Assembly: GCF_001425605.1 (NCBI RefSeq)
Contig: NZ_LMRG01000009.1
Coordinates: 1 to 64,000 of the forward strand
Source of the DNA: Rhizobium sp. Leaf453
GTDB lineage: Bacteria; Pseudomonadota; Alphaproteobacteria; Rhizobiales; Rhizobiaceae
DNA length: 64,000 nt
Direction: 5' to 3'
In this document: positions 10,486-18,583 of the stretch, in pieces
Numbering within the stretch: position 1 is the first letter of the stretch
How the letters are laid out: every line of letters starts with the position of its first letter
Made by a program: the position numbers and the translations under genes
Notes under the pieces: model-generated
Database searches by the model: none
What the model saw: the letters and a program-made list of their open reading frames with translations, nothing else
Told to the model about the DNA's origin: nothing

Positions 10486-10546
10486 TCTTCTCTCAGCATG
10501 ATATCTCCCCAAACCGCTTCCTGCGGCCCGGCATCATGCCGGTCGG

Positions 10547-11374
10547 TCAGGTGATGCGCCGGATGCTTTCGGCGATCTCCTCGGGTTCGAAAACCTTCTT
10601 CCAGTCATCCTTCATCAGGACGGGGATGCCAAACTCGATCGCCTTGTTGCAGGCGTCGGAGAAGACGCCGGGCGTCTCTTCAAAGATGACGGCGCCGAGC
10701 ACGTTCATATGGCCGAGCAGGAAGTCGCGGGCGGCTTCCTTCGGAACGCCGCGGGCAACGCATTCGTCCATGGCCTGGCGCATGACGACGAGCAGCGAGG
10801 CGCAGACGGTTTCCGACAGGCCCGGCTCCAGAAGCGCGATCTGCTCGACGCTGACGCGGTGCGAGCGCATGACCGGCGCCCAGATGACCTTGGCCACTTC
10901 CTCGCCGAGCGAGTAATGTTCTTCCGGACCCTGCATCAGGGCGGAAACGATGTGCTGCTTGGCGGCGACGCCACCGAAGAAGTCGCGCTTGGCGGCCGGG
11001 TCGGTCTCGTCGTTGAAGATCGGCGGATGGCAGGGGTGCGTTACGAAATAGGTGAGATCGTCGCGCTTCGGCAGGTGGCCGGCAGCAGGGGCGGCGGCAT
11101 CCAGAACGACGACAATGGTACCGGGCACGAGCTTGTCGGCGATACCGGCGGCAACCTTGCCAATGGCGGTGTCCGGAACGGCCAGCACGACAACTTCAGC
11201 GCCGGCGAGCGCCGTGTCGGCGTCGACGCAGGACAAGCCGAGGTCGTTCTGCAGACGGGCCTTTCCGGCATCGCTCAGCTCGACATGCCGCACGTCGAAG
11301 CGCGAGCCTTTCAGGTTCTTGGCAAGCCGGTAGCCCATTTTGCCACCAGCACCGAAGAGTGCGATCGAAGTCAT
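10547..11374 (-). CDS. apnO: D-apionate oxidoisomerase
   Basis: 275 aa, a Rossmann-fold oxidoreductase starting MTSIALFGAGGKMG (nucleotide-binding GxGxxG-like). FVTHPCHPPIFND near residue 108-120 and the helical C-terminal half fit the family that converts D-apionate to 3-oxo-isoapionate. It leads the transporter operon and has the shared 19-bp operator 38 bases upstream of its ATG. The identity rests on overall similarity to described rhizobial ApnO proteins plus the OiaK and OiaX genes nearby, which use its product. Confidence 0.86.
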   Translation of the reverse strand: MTSIALFGAGGKMGYRLAKNLKGSRFDVRHVELSDAGKARLQNDLGLSCVDADTALAGAEVVVLAVPDTAIGKVAAGIADKLVPGTIVVVLDAAAPAAGHLPKRDDLTYFVTHPCHPPIFNDETDPAAKRDFFGGVAAKQHIVSALMQGPEEHYSLGEEVAKVIWAPVMRSHRVSVEQIALLEPGLSETVCASLLVVMRQAMDECVARGVPKEAARDFLLGHMNVLGAVIFEETPGVFSDACNKAIEFGIPVLMKDDWKKVFEPEEIAESIRRIT

Positions 11375-11411
11375 GTTTCCTCACCTGCGCGATTGTTTTG
11401 CGATGGTGTAA

Positions 11412-11430
11412 GGCAACTGGTATAATGAGT
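11412..11430 (-). promoter_or_regulatory. Operator upstream of apnO (copy 1)
   Basis: GGCAACTGGTATAATGAGT, identical over 19 bases to the site upstream of oiaX. It contains GGTATA (11419-11424), the hexamer bound by NanR in E. coli. On the minus strand it lies between a TTGACT (-35-like) and TACACC (-10-like) spaced 17 bases, which would let a bound regulator block RNA polymerase. The cognate protein is probably the GntR gene at 15590. Confidence 0.75.
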
Positions 11431-11764
11431 CAATCAGTATGTCAGATGGTGAGGTGATTTTTTGATGAGTCGATCTTGTCTGGCCAAAACTGAATTCCAA
11501 GAGGGCTGTGTGGCGCGGTTGCGCCTTGTCCATCCCGAGACTCAGGGTTTAGATTTTAACGCTGCATAAATGTTTTATAGTAGAGAATGCGAATGCTTCT
11601 CTGGAGGAGGAGCCCCGAATTTGAGTATATTTATAGTGAAAGGCTCAAGTTATGGGCTGGCTCGCGTGTCCAATATTATGAGGCCGCGCGCGTCGATCTG
11701 AATGGTATTGGAATTTCTGGTTTCGCCTTTACGACAGCACTTGGGATGGAAAAGATCGAAGCGC
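11431..11764. other. AT-rich leader between apnO and the HD-GYP gene
   Basis: No gene is supported. Bases 11540-11720 are clearly AT-richer than the surroundings, with TATAGT at 11576-11581 as a weak -10-like element on the plus strand. It should hold the promoter of the HD-GYP gene. A short open frame starting at 11587 overlaps that gene in another frame and has no family character. Confidence 0.4.
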
Positions 11765-12766
11765 ATGCTCAAACGGATCAAAAGACATCAAGTGCTTGTC
11801 GGTATGTTTGTCACGGATATCGAGGACCCCCTGCGGGATGAAGCCATGCGGGTTCGCAGCTTCCTCCTGAAGGATGAGGCGGCCGTCGCCAAGGTCAAAT
11901 CCAGCAATATCATCAGTCTCGTCATCGATACGAACCGGGGGGTGGATGTCGGCAGCTCAGCGGCCTCCCACGCCCCCAAGGCAGCCGCATCCTCGGCATC
12001 TGCCGCTCGGGCCTTCTCAGAGGCCGAGATCAAGCACGCCATGCAGACGATCGAGCTGACCAAGCCGCTGCTCGAAAACCTGTTCTCCGACATCCGCCTG
12101 AGCGGCGCCGCCAGTTTCGAGCATGCGGATAATGCTGTCGATCAGATTGCCAAATCGATGGAGGGCAATCCGGCCGCCCTGATCGGAATTACCCGGCTGA
12201 AGAGCAAGGACGAATATACGTTTCTTCACTCCATCTCTGTCAGCGCCTTGATGGTGCATTTCGGCCGCTGGCTGCGGCTGGACAAGAAAACCGTGCGCGA
12301 ACTCGGTATTGCCGGCCTTCTGCACGATATCGGCAAGATGATGATGCCGGACAGCTTGCTGTCGAAAGAGGGCGCTCTGAGCGCGGCCGAGATGGCGGTC
12401 ATCCGCACGCATCCGGTTCGCGGTTACGAAACGCTGGCGCGGCAAGGCGACATGCCGGAGATCGTTCTGGACGTCTGTCTTCATCATCACGAGCGTATGG
12501 ATGGCAAGGGTTACCCGAATGGCCTTTCGGACAAACAGCTCAGTCTTCCCGTGCGGATCGCCGCGATCTGTGACGTCTATGATGCGATGACAACGGCCAG
12601 ACCCTACAAGCGGGCCTGGACGGCGGCCGAGACGATGACGATGATGTTGAAGTCGGAAGGACATTTCGACCGGTATCTGCTCGGGCAGTTCATGGCCAGC
12701 ATGCGCAATCCGATGAAACTTCCGCCGGCGGTCGATCGGCGTCAGGCCGATCAACTGAACGCCTGA
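11765..12766 (+). CDS. HD-GYP domain phosphodiesterase with DUF3391
   Basis: 333 aa. Residues 1-60 match DUF3391 (KRHQVLVGMFVTDIEDP...). An Ala/Ser-rich linker follows (about 62-82). The catalytic domain carries LLHDIGK with the metal-binding HD at 187-188 and HHERMDGKGYP with GYP at 249-251, so it should be active. The family hydrolyses cyclic di-GMP in the cytoplasm. The ATG at 11765 is preferred to earlier in-frame starts because DUF3391 begins there. It lies on the strand opposite to the apiose genes on both sides, 12 bases from the oiaK stop, and probably has nothing to do with apiose. Confidence 0.93.
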   Translation: MLKRIKRHQVLVGMFVTDIEDPLRDEAMRVRSFLLKDEAAVAKVKSSNIISLVIDTNRGVDVGSSAASHAPKAAASSASAARAFSEAEIKHAMQTIELTKPLLENLFSDIRLSGAASFEHADNAVDQIAKSMEGNPAALIGITRLKSKDEYTFLHSISVSALMVHFGRWLRLDKKTVRELGIAGLLHDIGKMMMPDSLLSKEGALSAAEMAVIRTHPVRGYETLARQGDMPEIVLDVCLHHHERMDGKGYPNGLSDKQLSLPVRIAAICDVYDAMTTARPYKRAWTAAETMTMMLKSEGHFDRYLLGQFMASMRNPMKLPPAVDRRQADQLNA

Positions 12767-12778
12767 GCCTTTCCGGCG

Positions 12779-14131
12779 TTATTGTTGCAGGCCCTCGCGG
12801 ATTTGCGAGAAATATCCGTCCGATCCCACCTGGCCGCCTTTCAGGGCGATCTGCAGTCCGTTGGTCGCCCCATAGGTTCCGTGTGCCGTGCAAAGCGGTG
12901 ATCCTGGCGTCTGCGGCAGGGGCAGGAGCGTTGTCAGCGCCTGGACATGCAGTTCCCGCAAGGCGTGGCTCGATGTATCGCCGCCCGCGATGACCGCGCG
13001 GCTGAGTTGCTGATCCTCGACCAGTCGGCGCAGGATGGTGCCGAGCAGCCGGCCGAGGCGGTGGCGGCTGCCGGGAATGCGGTCGATATCGCCGCCGCGA
13101 TCGGCGGATGGGCCAAGCGCGGTGTTGAGAATGACGCTGCGGCCCGCCTTCAAGCCTTCGATGCCGGCGCTGATGGCTCTCTCCAGGGTGGCCGGGCCGT
13201 TTTCACCCAGCAGTTCCAGCGGATCGAGATCGATGCCGATGAAGCCGTTGGCTATGGCATGGCGGATCTGGCGTTCGGTGGTTGGCGAGACGCTGCCGGA
13301 AACGACCGCGATGCGATCGGCCTTGCCGGGCAGCGGGAAGGTCTTGCGCCCTTGTGTCAATCCGGCCTCGCTCCAGGCGGAGAGCAGGGCATATTCGACG
13401 CCGGACGAGCCGGTGACGAACCAGCCGCCGCCGCGCTTGATGCGCCAGAGCTGGCGGCCGGCGTGCGCCTGGCGTTCGGGGCTATCGACATCGAACAGGA
13501 CCATGCCGTCGGCGCCGCCGCAGAGCACATCGATCCGCTGGTCGGCATCGTCGGACGCCAGCATGGCGAGATCGGCGAGTTTCGTTTCGAGCGGCGTCTG
13601 AGCCTTCAGGTGCATGCGCAGGTCGGCTTCGGCCATCGGGGTGACCGGATGGCGGCTCATCACCGGATGACGATCAATGCGGTAGACATCGCCCTGATAG
13701 GCGGCAAAGAGGTGGCCGAAAGCGGTGTAGCGTTTCAGTTGCGGCGCGCCGACGAGAACCGGCACATAGGACTGTCCAAACAGCGCCTTGCCGATCTCGA
13801 CCGCCTTGCCGATATTGCCGACCGCAGGACTGGAATCGAAGGTCGAGCAAACCTTGTAGTGGCAGATAGCGGCGTCGAGGCTCTTCAGCCAGCCGAAGGC
13901 GGGCGTCAGGTTTTCCTCCATCCAGGCGGGCGTTTCGCTGCGGCTGGTGCCGGCCAGACCGATCGCCCGGCAATGGGAAAACCGCTTGAGCAGCGCCTCA
14001 TCCGGCACATCCATGAACAGCGCCGTCTCGACGCCATTGGAGGCGAGCGCCTCCATGACGTCAGTGGAGCCGGTCAGGTCGTCGCCGTAATAGGAAAGAA
14101 GAAGGTTCTGGGGTGCGCTCATGGTCGTCAT
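12779..14131 (-). CDS. oiaK: 3-oxo-isoapionate kinase (four-carbon acid sugar kinase family)
   Basis: 450 aa with the two-domain build of the DUF1537/OtnK kinases. The N-terminal substrate domain shows YYGDDLTGSTD (residues 14-24), and the C-terminal nucleotide-binding domain shows AVIAGGDTSSHAL. In apiose breakdown this family makes 3-oxo-isoapionate 4-phosphate. Its ATG at 14131 overlaps the oiaX stop as ATGA; an internal ATG at 14122 is also possible. Coupling to a RuBisCO-like gene distinguishes it from the threonate and erythronate kinases of the same family. Confidence 0.87.
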   Translation of the reverse strand: MTTMSAPQNLLLSYYGDDLTGSTDVMEALASNGVETALFMDVPDEALLKRFSHCRAIGLAGTSRSETPAWMEENLTPAFGWLKSLDAAICHYKVCSTFDSSPAVGNIGKAVEIGKALFGQSYVPVLVGAPQLKRYTAFGHLFAAYQGDVYRIDRHPVMSRHPVTPMAEADLRMHLKAQTPLETKLADLAMLASDDADQRIDVLCGGADGMVLFDVDSPERQAHAGRQLWRIKRGGGWFVTGSSGVEYALLSAWSEAGLTQGRKTFPLPGKADRIAVVSGSVSPTTERQIRHAIANGFIGIDLDPLELLGENGPATLERAISAGIEGLKAGRSVILNTALGPSADRGGDIDRIPGSRHRLGRLLGTILRRLVEDQQLSRAVIAGGDTSSHALRELHVQALTTLLPLPQTPGSPLCTAHGTYGATNGLQIALKGGQVGSDGYFSQIREGLQQ

Positions 14132-15381
14132 TCTCCGCCACCGCCGAATTTCTTGAGGGAGGCCGCAAGCTCCGGATGGTCTTTCGCATAGGTCTCAAGC
14201 GGGATATCCGCCACAGCCGCTTGCCAGGCCTGCTGCACGGCACGCACGCCGGCTGCCGGTCCGCCGGGATGACTAACGATGCCACCGCCACAGAGATAGA
14301 GAAGGTCGGTGGTGCGGCCGGTGCGGCGATAGGTTTCCGGCGCCTGGCCGCCCCACTGGCCGGAACCGGCGACGGGCAGGGCGCAGTCGGACGCGTCGAA
14401 CAGTGGCGTCGTTACGGCCTTGAAGCTCTCGACGAAACTGTCGTCCGGCTCCCAGTATTTGACGCCGATGCCGTTGATCTGGAACTGGTCGACGCCGAGC
14501 AGGCGCCAGAACTGCTGCCAGACCTTGAAATCGAAGCCGATGCCGGGATGACGCGTCAGCACGTCCCAGCCGTTGCGATGGGCATGGAGGACGAGGCCCG
14601 AACGCTTGCGCAGGAACGCCATGCTGCCCATGCCGATCGAGTTGATGTTGATCACGGCGCAATTGCCGCCGGCTTCCAGCACGAGATCATGATTGCGCAT
14701 CATCTCGTCGGGATCGGTGGCGGAGATGCCGAAGGCGTACATGACCTTCTTGCCCGTCTTCTGCTCGTGCTCGAGAATGCGCGGCATGATGGCGGCGACG
14801 CGCTCCTTCAGCGGCGAATAGGCCGGGCTCATCAGCTTCTCGTCATCCTTGATGAAATCGACGCCGGACTCGATCAGTTCCCCGACCAGTTCGGCCGTTT
14901 CGTGCGGGCGCAGGCCCAGCGCCGGCTTGACGATGGTGCCGATCATCGGGCGGTCATAAACGCCCGTAAGCTTGCGGCTGCCGGGCAGGCCGAATTGCGG
15001 GCCGAGATAGGCGCTCCTGAATTCCTGCGGCAGCTTCAGATCGACGACACGCAGGCCGGTCATGCCGCGAATGGAGAAGATACCGCCCACCGCGATCGTC
15101 ATCAGGGCGGCGAGGTCGGTGCCGATGGCATCGAGCGGGAAGGCGATATCGACGTCGGCGCGGCGGATCGGACCGTGGCCGGCCGGCGCTTCCGGCCAGC
15201 TTGGATGATCCGCATCGGGAAGCGGACGGATTTCGAGAACGCGGGCGGCGACGCGCGCCTTCAGTTCCGGCGTTTCGCCGGGCACGGGCACGAAGGTGCC
15301 GGTCGACTGGTCGCTGGCGATCTTCTCCGCCATGGCCTCGATGCTGCCGGGTGTCTCAATCCTGTAGGTGACGACGATCAT
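14128..15381 (-). CDS. oiaX: RuBisCO-like 3-oxo-isoapionate-4-phosphate decarboxylase
   Basis: 417 aa, a form IV RuBisCO-like protein. It keeps the large-subunit active-site landmarks: VKPALGL with Lys152, FIKDDE with the carbamylatable Lys178 and metal-binding Asp180/Glu181, HAHR at 266-269, GSGQWGGQ at 339-346 and the phosphate loop GGGIVSHPGG at 365-374. The described OiaX reaction decarboxylates 3-oxo-isoapionate 4-phosphate to L-erythrulose 1-phosphate. It is the first gene of its operon, divergent from the regulator, and has an operator 57 bases upstream. The transcarboxylase relative OiaT is the main alternative. The methionine-salvage enolase group is unlikely given the kinase and oxidoisomerase genes nearby. 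Confidence 0.86.
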   Translation of the reverse strand: MIVVTYRIETPGSIEAMAEKIASDQSTGTFVPVPGETPELKARVAARVLEIRPLPDADHPSWPEAPAGHGPIRRADVDIAFPLDAIGTDLAALMTIAVGGIFSIRGMTGLRVVDLKLPQEFRSAYLGPQFGLPGSRKLTGVYDRPMIGTIVKPALGLRPHETAELVGELIESGVDFIKDDEKLMSPAYSPLKERVAAIMPRILEHEQKTGKKVMYAFGISATDPDEMMRNHDLVLEAGGNCAVININSIGMGSMAFLRKRSGLVLHAHRNGWDVLTRHPGIGFDFKVWQQFWRLLGVDQFQINGIGVKYWEPDDSFVESFKAVTTPLFDASDCALPVAGSGQWGGQAPETYRRTGRTTDLLYLCGGGIVSHPGGPAAGVRAVQQAWQAAVADIPLETYAKDHPELAASLKKFGGGGE

Positions 15382-15437
15382 CCGCGAAATTCCTCCCGTA
15401 TCGCCGGATCACTGTTAGTTCCGGCTGGCACGTTTTC

Positions 15438-15459
15438 GGCAACTGGTATAATGAGTATA
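15438..15459 (-). promoter_or_regulatory. Operator between oiaX and the GntR regulator (copy 2)
   Basis: The same 19 bases as at 11412 (15438-15456). Here GGTATA (15445-15450) is followed after 3 bases by AGTATA (15454-15459), giving a tandem of NanR-type half sites. The site lies in the divergent region, 57 bases from the oiaX start and about 130 from the regulator start, so it could control both. Confidence 0.75.
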
Positions 15460-15589
15460 TCAATTGCGCAAGAGGGTGCGTGCATCAGCAATCATGAATG
15501 TGGACTGTGCCCGGCGAAAACATGCCCGTCCATTTCCTTCGCGGACGGACCGGTGCATAACGATGATGACGATAAGACAGCAGGAAAAC

Positions 15590-16297
15590 ATGGCCCAGCA
15601 GACAGAACAGATCGTCCGCCGCAAACTGTCCGACGAGGTTTTCGCACGGCTGAAGGCCATGATCACCTCCGGCGAGCTCCAGCCGGGCGATGAAATGCCC
15701 TCCGAGCGCGAATTGATGGAGCGCTTTGGCGTCGGCCGCCCGGCAATCCGCGAGGCGATGCAGGCGCTGGCCGGCATGGGTCTGGTGGTGATCTCGCACG
15801 GCGAGCGTGCCAAGGTGCTGGAACTGACGGCGCAGTCGATCTTCCGCCAGATGGATATGACCGCCAAGATCATGCTGGCGAAATCCTCGGATTCGCTGGA
15901 GCATCTGAAAAATGCCCGTATCTTCTTCGAGCGCGGCATGGCGCGCGAAGCCGCATTGAAGGCGAAAACGGACGATATTGCCTCCCTGCGCGATATTCTC
16001 GAACACCAGCGCGATTCCCTTGGCAATGCCGATGCCTTCATCTCGGCCGACATGGAGTTCCACACCCGCATCGCCCGCATCTCCGGCAACCCGATCTATG
16101 TCGCCGTCAGCGAGGCGATGCTCGCCTGGCTGCAGGAGTATCACACGGACATGCTGATCTGGACCGGCAAGGAAAAGTTCACGCTCGCCGAACACGAGGA
16201 AATCATAGCCTGCCTCGAAGCCCGCGATCCCGATGCCGCCGAACAGGCCGTGCTGAAGCATCTGGAGCGTTCACGGGCGCTGTATACGGCGAAGTGA
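15590..16297 (+). CDS. NanR-like GntR regulator (FCD subfamily) of the apiose regulon
   Basis: 235 aa. The winged-helix domain (residues 10-75) has PSERELMERFGVGRPAIREAMQ and the wing HGERAKV, which closely recall NanR. The FCD effector domain follows, with EFHTRIARISGNP supplying likely metal-binding His residues. The ATG at 15590 is chosen because AGGA precedes it at the right distance and the domain starts soon after; upstream extension to 15464 runs through the promoter region. It is divergent from oiaX and next to a GGTATA-bearing operator. The effector, an apiose-pathway intermediate, is inferred. Confidence 0.9.
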   Translation: MAQQTEQIVRRKLSDEVFARLKAMITSGELQPGDEMPSERELMERFGVGRPAIREAMQALAGMGLVVISHGERAKVLELTAQSIFRQMDMTAKIMLAKSSDSLEHLKNARIFFERGMAREAALKAKTDDIASLRDILEHQRDSLGNADAFISADMEFHTRIARISGNPIYVAVSEAMLAWLQEYHTDMLIWTGKEKFTLAEHEEIIACLEARDPDAAEQAVLKHLERSRALYTAK

Positions 16298-16343
16298 GGC
16301 AGCATCTCTCTGAGACCGCCAGATGAGAGGACCAGCCTTTGGG

Positions 16344-16696
16344 TCAGTGTGGCGGTAATTCGTCTTCCACGAAGACATGGCCAAACGTGCTGGCGTCCTT
16401 GAAATCGCAGCCGGTCAAATCGGCACCATCGAAAACAGCCGCATCGATAGCCGAGCCCCGAAAAGATGCATTTTCCAGATTTGCCCCGAAAAATCGCAGG
16501 TTTTGAGGTTGCAGTTAGAGAAATCGGCATCACGCAGATCTGCCGCGACAAAATTGGCGAACATAGAGCTGCTGCTAAAAACTGCACCGCGAAGATCAGC
16601 ATGGCTGAAGTCATTACACGCCATCGTCTCTGTCCATATGCGAGAAAATGCGTTCCCCTGCAGCATAGCGGGCGAGGATGCTTTTCGATTTGTCAT
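16344..16696 (-). pseudogene. Pentapeptide-repeat protein gene broken by a frameshift
   Basis: The first frame (16696 down to about 16485) encodes pentapeptide repeats such as FSHADLRGAVF, FVAADLRDADF and SNCNLKTCDF. It then leaves the repeat pattern and stops. Reading one base back from the T5/G4 run near 16484-16493 restores perfect repeats (GANLENASFRG, AVFDGADLTGCDF) up to the stop at 16344. The restored product would be about 117 aa. It follows the cupin gene by 22 bases on the same strand. The start is uncertain; an internal ATG at 16624 is also plausible. A sequencing error in the homopolymer run would turn this into an intact gene. Confidence 0.7.
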
Positions 16697-16718
16697 CAGA
16701 TGTCATCTGCCGACCGCC

Positions 16719-17171
16719 TCAATAAGGTGTCCCATCCTTGTGAACAAAACGCCCGTCCGCATTGGCGCTCATCATGTCGATGTCGGAGCAGATCGTAAGA
16801 TCGTCCCACTGGCGTGAGCCCATTTCCAGATAGATGGCCATTGCCGCGGACCGGTTGATCATATGATGGCCGTTGCCGGTGTTCTTCGGGAAGGCAGCGC
16901 AATCGCCGGGGCGCAGAATGGTTTCTCCGTCATCCTCGACCAGAACGACCTCGCCCTCCAGAATGTAGACCATCTCATCCTCATGGCTGTGCCAGTGGCG
17001 CTGGCTGGACCAGCCGCCGGGTGGCAGGGTCATCAGGTTGACGCCGAAATCCTGAAGGCCTCCGGCATCACCCAGCCGCTTTCTTGTGCGCGTTGCACAG
17101 GGGGTGTCGTGGGGCGGCGGGTATCCGGAACCCTTGATGGCAGGGACCTTTGTGATGTCGATCTTGGGCAT
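16719..17171 (-). CDS. Cupin-domain protein
   Basis: 150 aa, cytoplasmic. HWHSHEDEMVYILEGEVVLVED (about residues 60-82) supplies the His, His, Glu metal ligands of cupin motif 1, and GNGHHMINRS gives the His of motif 2. The family includes sugar-phosphate isomerases and small dioxygenases, and no specific reaction can be read. It lies 17 bases after the FAD-linked oxidase stop and so belongs to the hydroxyacid operon. A longer reading frame running back to 17819 is rejected because it overlaps the oxidase and has random composition. Confidence 0.85.
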   Translation of the reverse strand: MPKIDITKVPAIKGSGYPPPHDTPCATRTRKRLGDAGGLQDFGVNLMTLPPGGWSSQRHWHSHEDEMVYILEGEVVLVEDDGETILRPGDCAAFPKNTGNGHHMINRSAAMAIYLEMGSRQWDDLTICSDIDMMSANADGRFVHKDGTPY

Positions 17172-17188
17172 GTCGCGTCTTCCTTCGT

Positions 17189-18583
17189 CTAAGGCTTCGG
17201 CGGGATGACCTTGCCGGGATTCAGGATGCCGTTCGGATCCAGTGCCGCCTTGATCCGGCGCATGACGTCGATCTCCGCTTCGCTGCGAGAGTGGTCCAGG
17301 AAATCGCGCTTCAGCGTGCCGATGCCGTGCTCGGCGGAGATTGAGCCCTTGTACTTGCGGACAAGATCGTAGGCGATCGCGTCGATCTCGTGCAGGTCGT
17401 GTTCGCTCGGGGACTCGATCCAGACAGCCACATGCAGATTGCTGTCGCCGACATGGCCGAAGAAGGAGACGTGCGCGGCCGGATAGTGGGCGAGCAGCGC
17501 TTTTTCGCAATCGGCGGCGAAATCGTCGAGCTGGCCGACCGGCAGGCTGACATCGAGATTGATCAGGCCGGGCAGCAGTTGGTCCATCAGATGGCCCTCG
17601 CGCACCGACCAGAAGGCGCGGGCTTCCTTTTCCGACTGGGCGACGAGTGCATCGGTGATCAGTCCTTCCTCGAAGGACTTGCCGAGGAAGGTCTCGAAAC
17701 GCTCCTTGTCCTCGTCGTTGCCGCTGACATCCTGCTCGATGATGACGGTGAACGGATGCGAGGCGTCGAAGAAGGCCAGGTTGAGCGCATCCGCGTTGAA
17801 GCGGAAATAGGTCTGCCACATCGCCTCGAAGGCGGAGAGGCCGGACAGTTCGCGCTCGGCGGATTTCAGCAGCGAGACGACATTGCCATAGGATCCGAGC
17901 GCGCAGAGCGCAGTGAGCCGGGCCAAAGGCAAGGGTCGTAGCCGCAGCACGGCGCGGGTGATGATGCCGAGCGTCCCTTCCGAGCCAATGAAAAGCTGGC
18001 GCAGGTCATAACCGGTATTGTTCTTGGTCATCCGGTTGAGCGAGGAGAGCACGGTGCCGTCAGCCAGGACGGCTTCCACACCGAGCACGTTATCGCGGGT
18101 GACACCGTGGCGGATGACGCGGATGCCTCCGGCATTGGTGGAAAGATTGCCGCCAATATGGCAGGAGCCGCGCGCGCCGAGATCGATCGGCAGCAGGAAA
18201 CCGGCCGTCTCGGCCACCAGTTGCGCCACTTCCAGTGGCGTGCCTGCGAGCACCGTCATCGTACCGGCGGCCGGATCGATCTCCTCGACACCGGACATGC
18301 GTTCCAGCGACAGCGCGATATCGCCATCGCGGGCGTTGGCGCCGCCGGCCAAGCCGGTGAGGCCGCCTTGGGGCACGACGGGCTGGCCATGGCGGTCGCA
18401 GATTTTTAGCGCAGTCGCGACCTGTTCGGTGCTGGCGGGACGCAGCACGGTCAGCGGCAGGAAGCGGCCGGTCGTGCTGGCATCGCTGCGATAGCGCTCG
18501 CCGATGGCATCACCGGTGAGGACGGCGTCCGCGCCAAGCGCTTCGATCAGGTCGTCAACAACAGTCACAAGGGGCCTCGTCAA
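17189..18583 (-). CDS. FAD-linked D-2-hydroxyacid dehydrogenase (GlcD/DLD type)
   Basis: 464 aa, standard length. The FAD domain shows VPQGGLTGLAGGA (about residues 70-82) and GGNLSTNAGGIRVIRHG. The C-terminal cap has the metal-binding His of FFGHVGDSNLHVAV and the closing SAEHGIGTLKRDFL. Family members oxidise D-lactate, D-2-hydroxyglutarate or glycolate and pass electrons to quinone or cytochrome. Its ATG overlaps the upstream FMN dehydrogenase stop by ATGA. With that L-type enzyme it could oxidise both enantiomers of one hydroxyacid; this is inference. Confidence 0.92.
   Translation of the reverse strand: MTRPLVTVVDDLIEALGADAVLTGDAIGERYRSDASTTGRFLPLTVLRPASTEQVATALKICDRHGQPVVPQGGLTGLAGGANARDGDIALSLERMSGVEEIDPAAGTMTVLAGTPLEVAQLVAETAGFLLPIDLGARGSCHIGGNLSTNAGGIRVIRHGVTRDNVLGVEAVLADGTVLSSLNRMTKNNTGYDLRQLFIGSEGTLGIITRAVLRLRPLPLARLTALCALGSYGNVVSLLKSAERELSGLSAFEAMWQTYFRFNADALNLAFFDASHPFTVIIEQDVSGNDEDKERFETFLGKSFEEGLITDALVAQSEKEARAFWSVREGHLMDQLLPGLINLDVSLPVGQLDDFAADCEKALLAHYPAAHVSFFGHVGDSNLHVAVWIESPSEHDLHEIDAIAYDLVRKYKGSISAEHGIGTLKRDFLDHSRSEAEIDVMRRIKAALDPNGILNPGKVIPPKP

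Noticed and set aside
16484-16493. Programmed minus-one frameshifting in the pentapeptide-repeat gene
   Set aside because: The run GATTTTTCGGGG is not a canonical slippery heptamer in the right phase, and no clear downstream pseudoknot was seen; mutation or sequencing error is simpler.
17172-17819. A long minus-strand frame that extends the cupin protein by about 216 residues at its N-terminus
   Set aside because: It overlaps the FAD-linked dehydrogenase almost entirely in another frame and is rich in Arg/Pro/Gly without any domain; the cupin starts at 17171 with a good family N-terminus.
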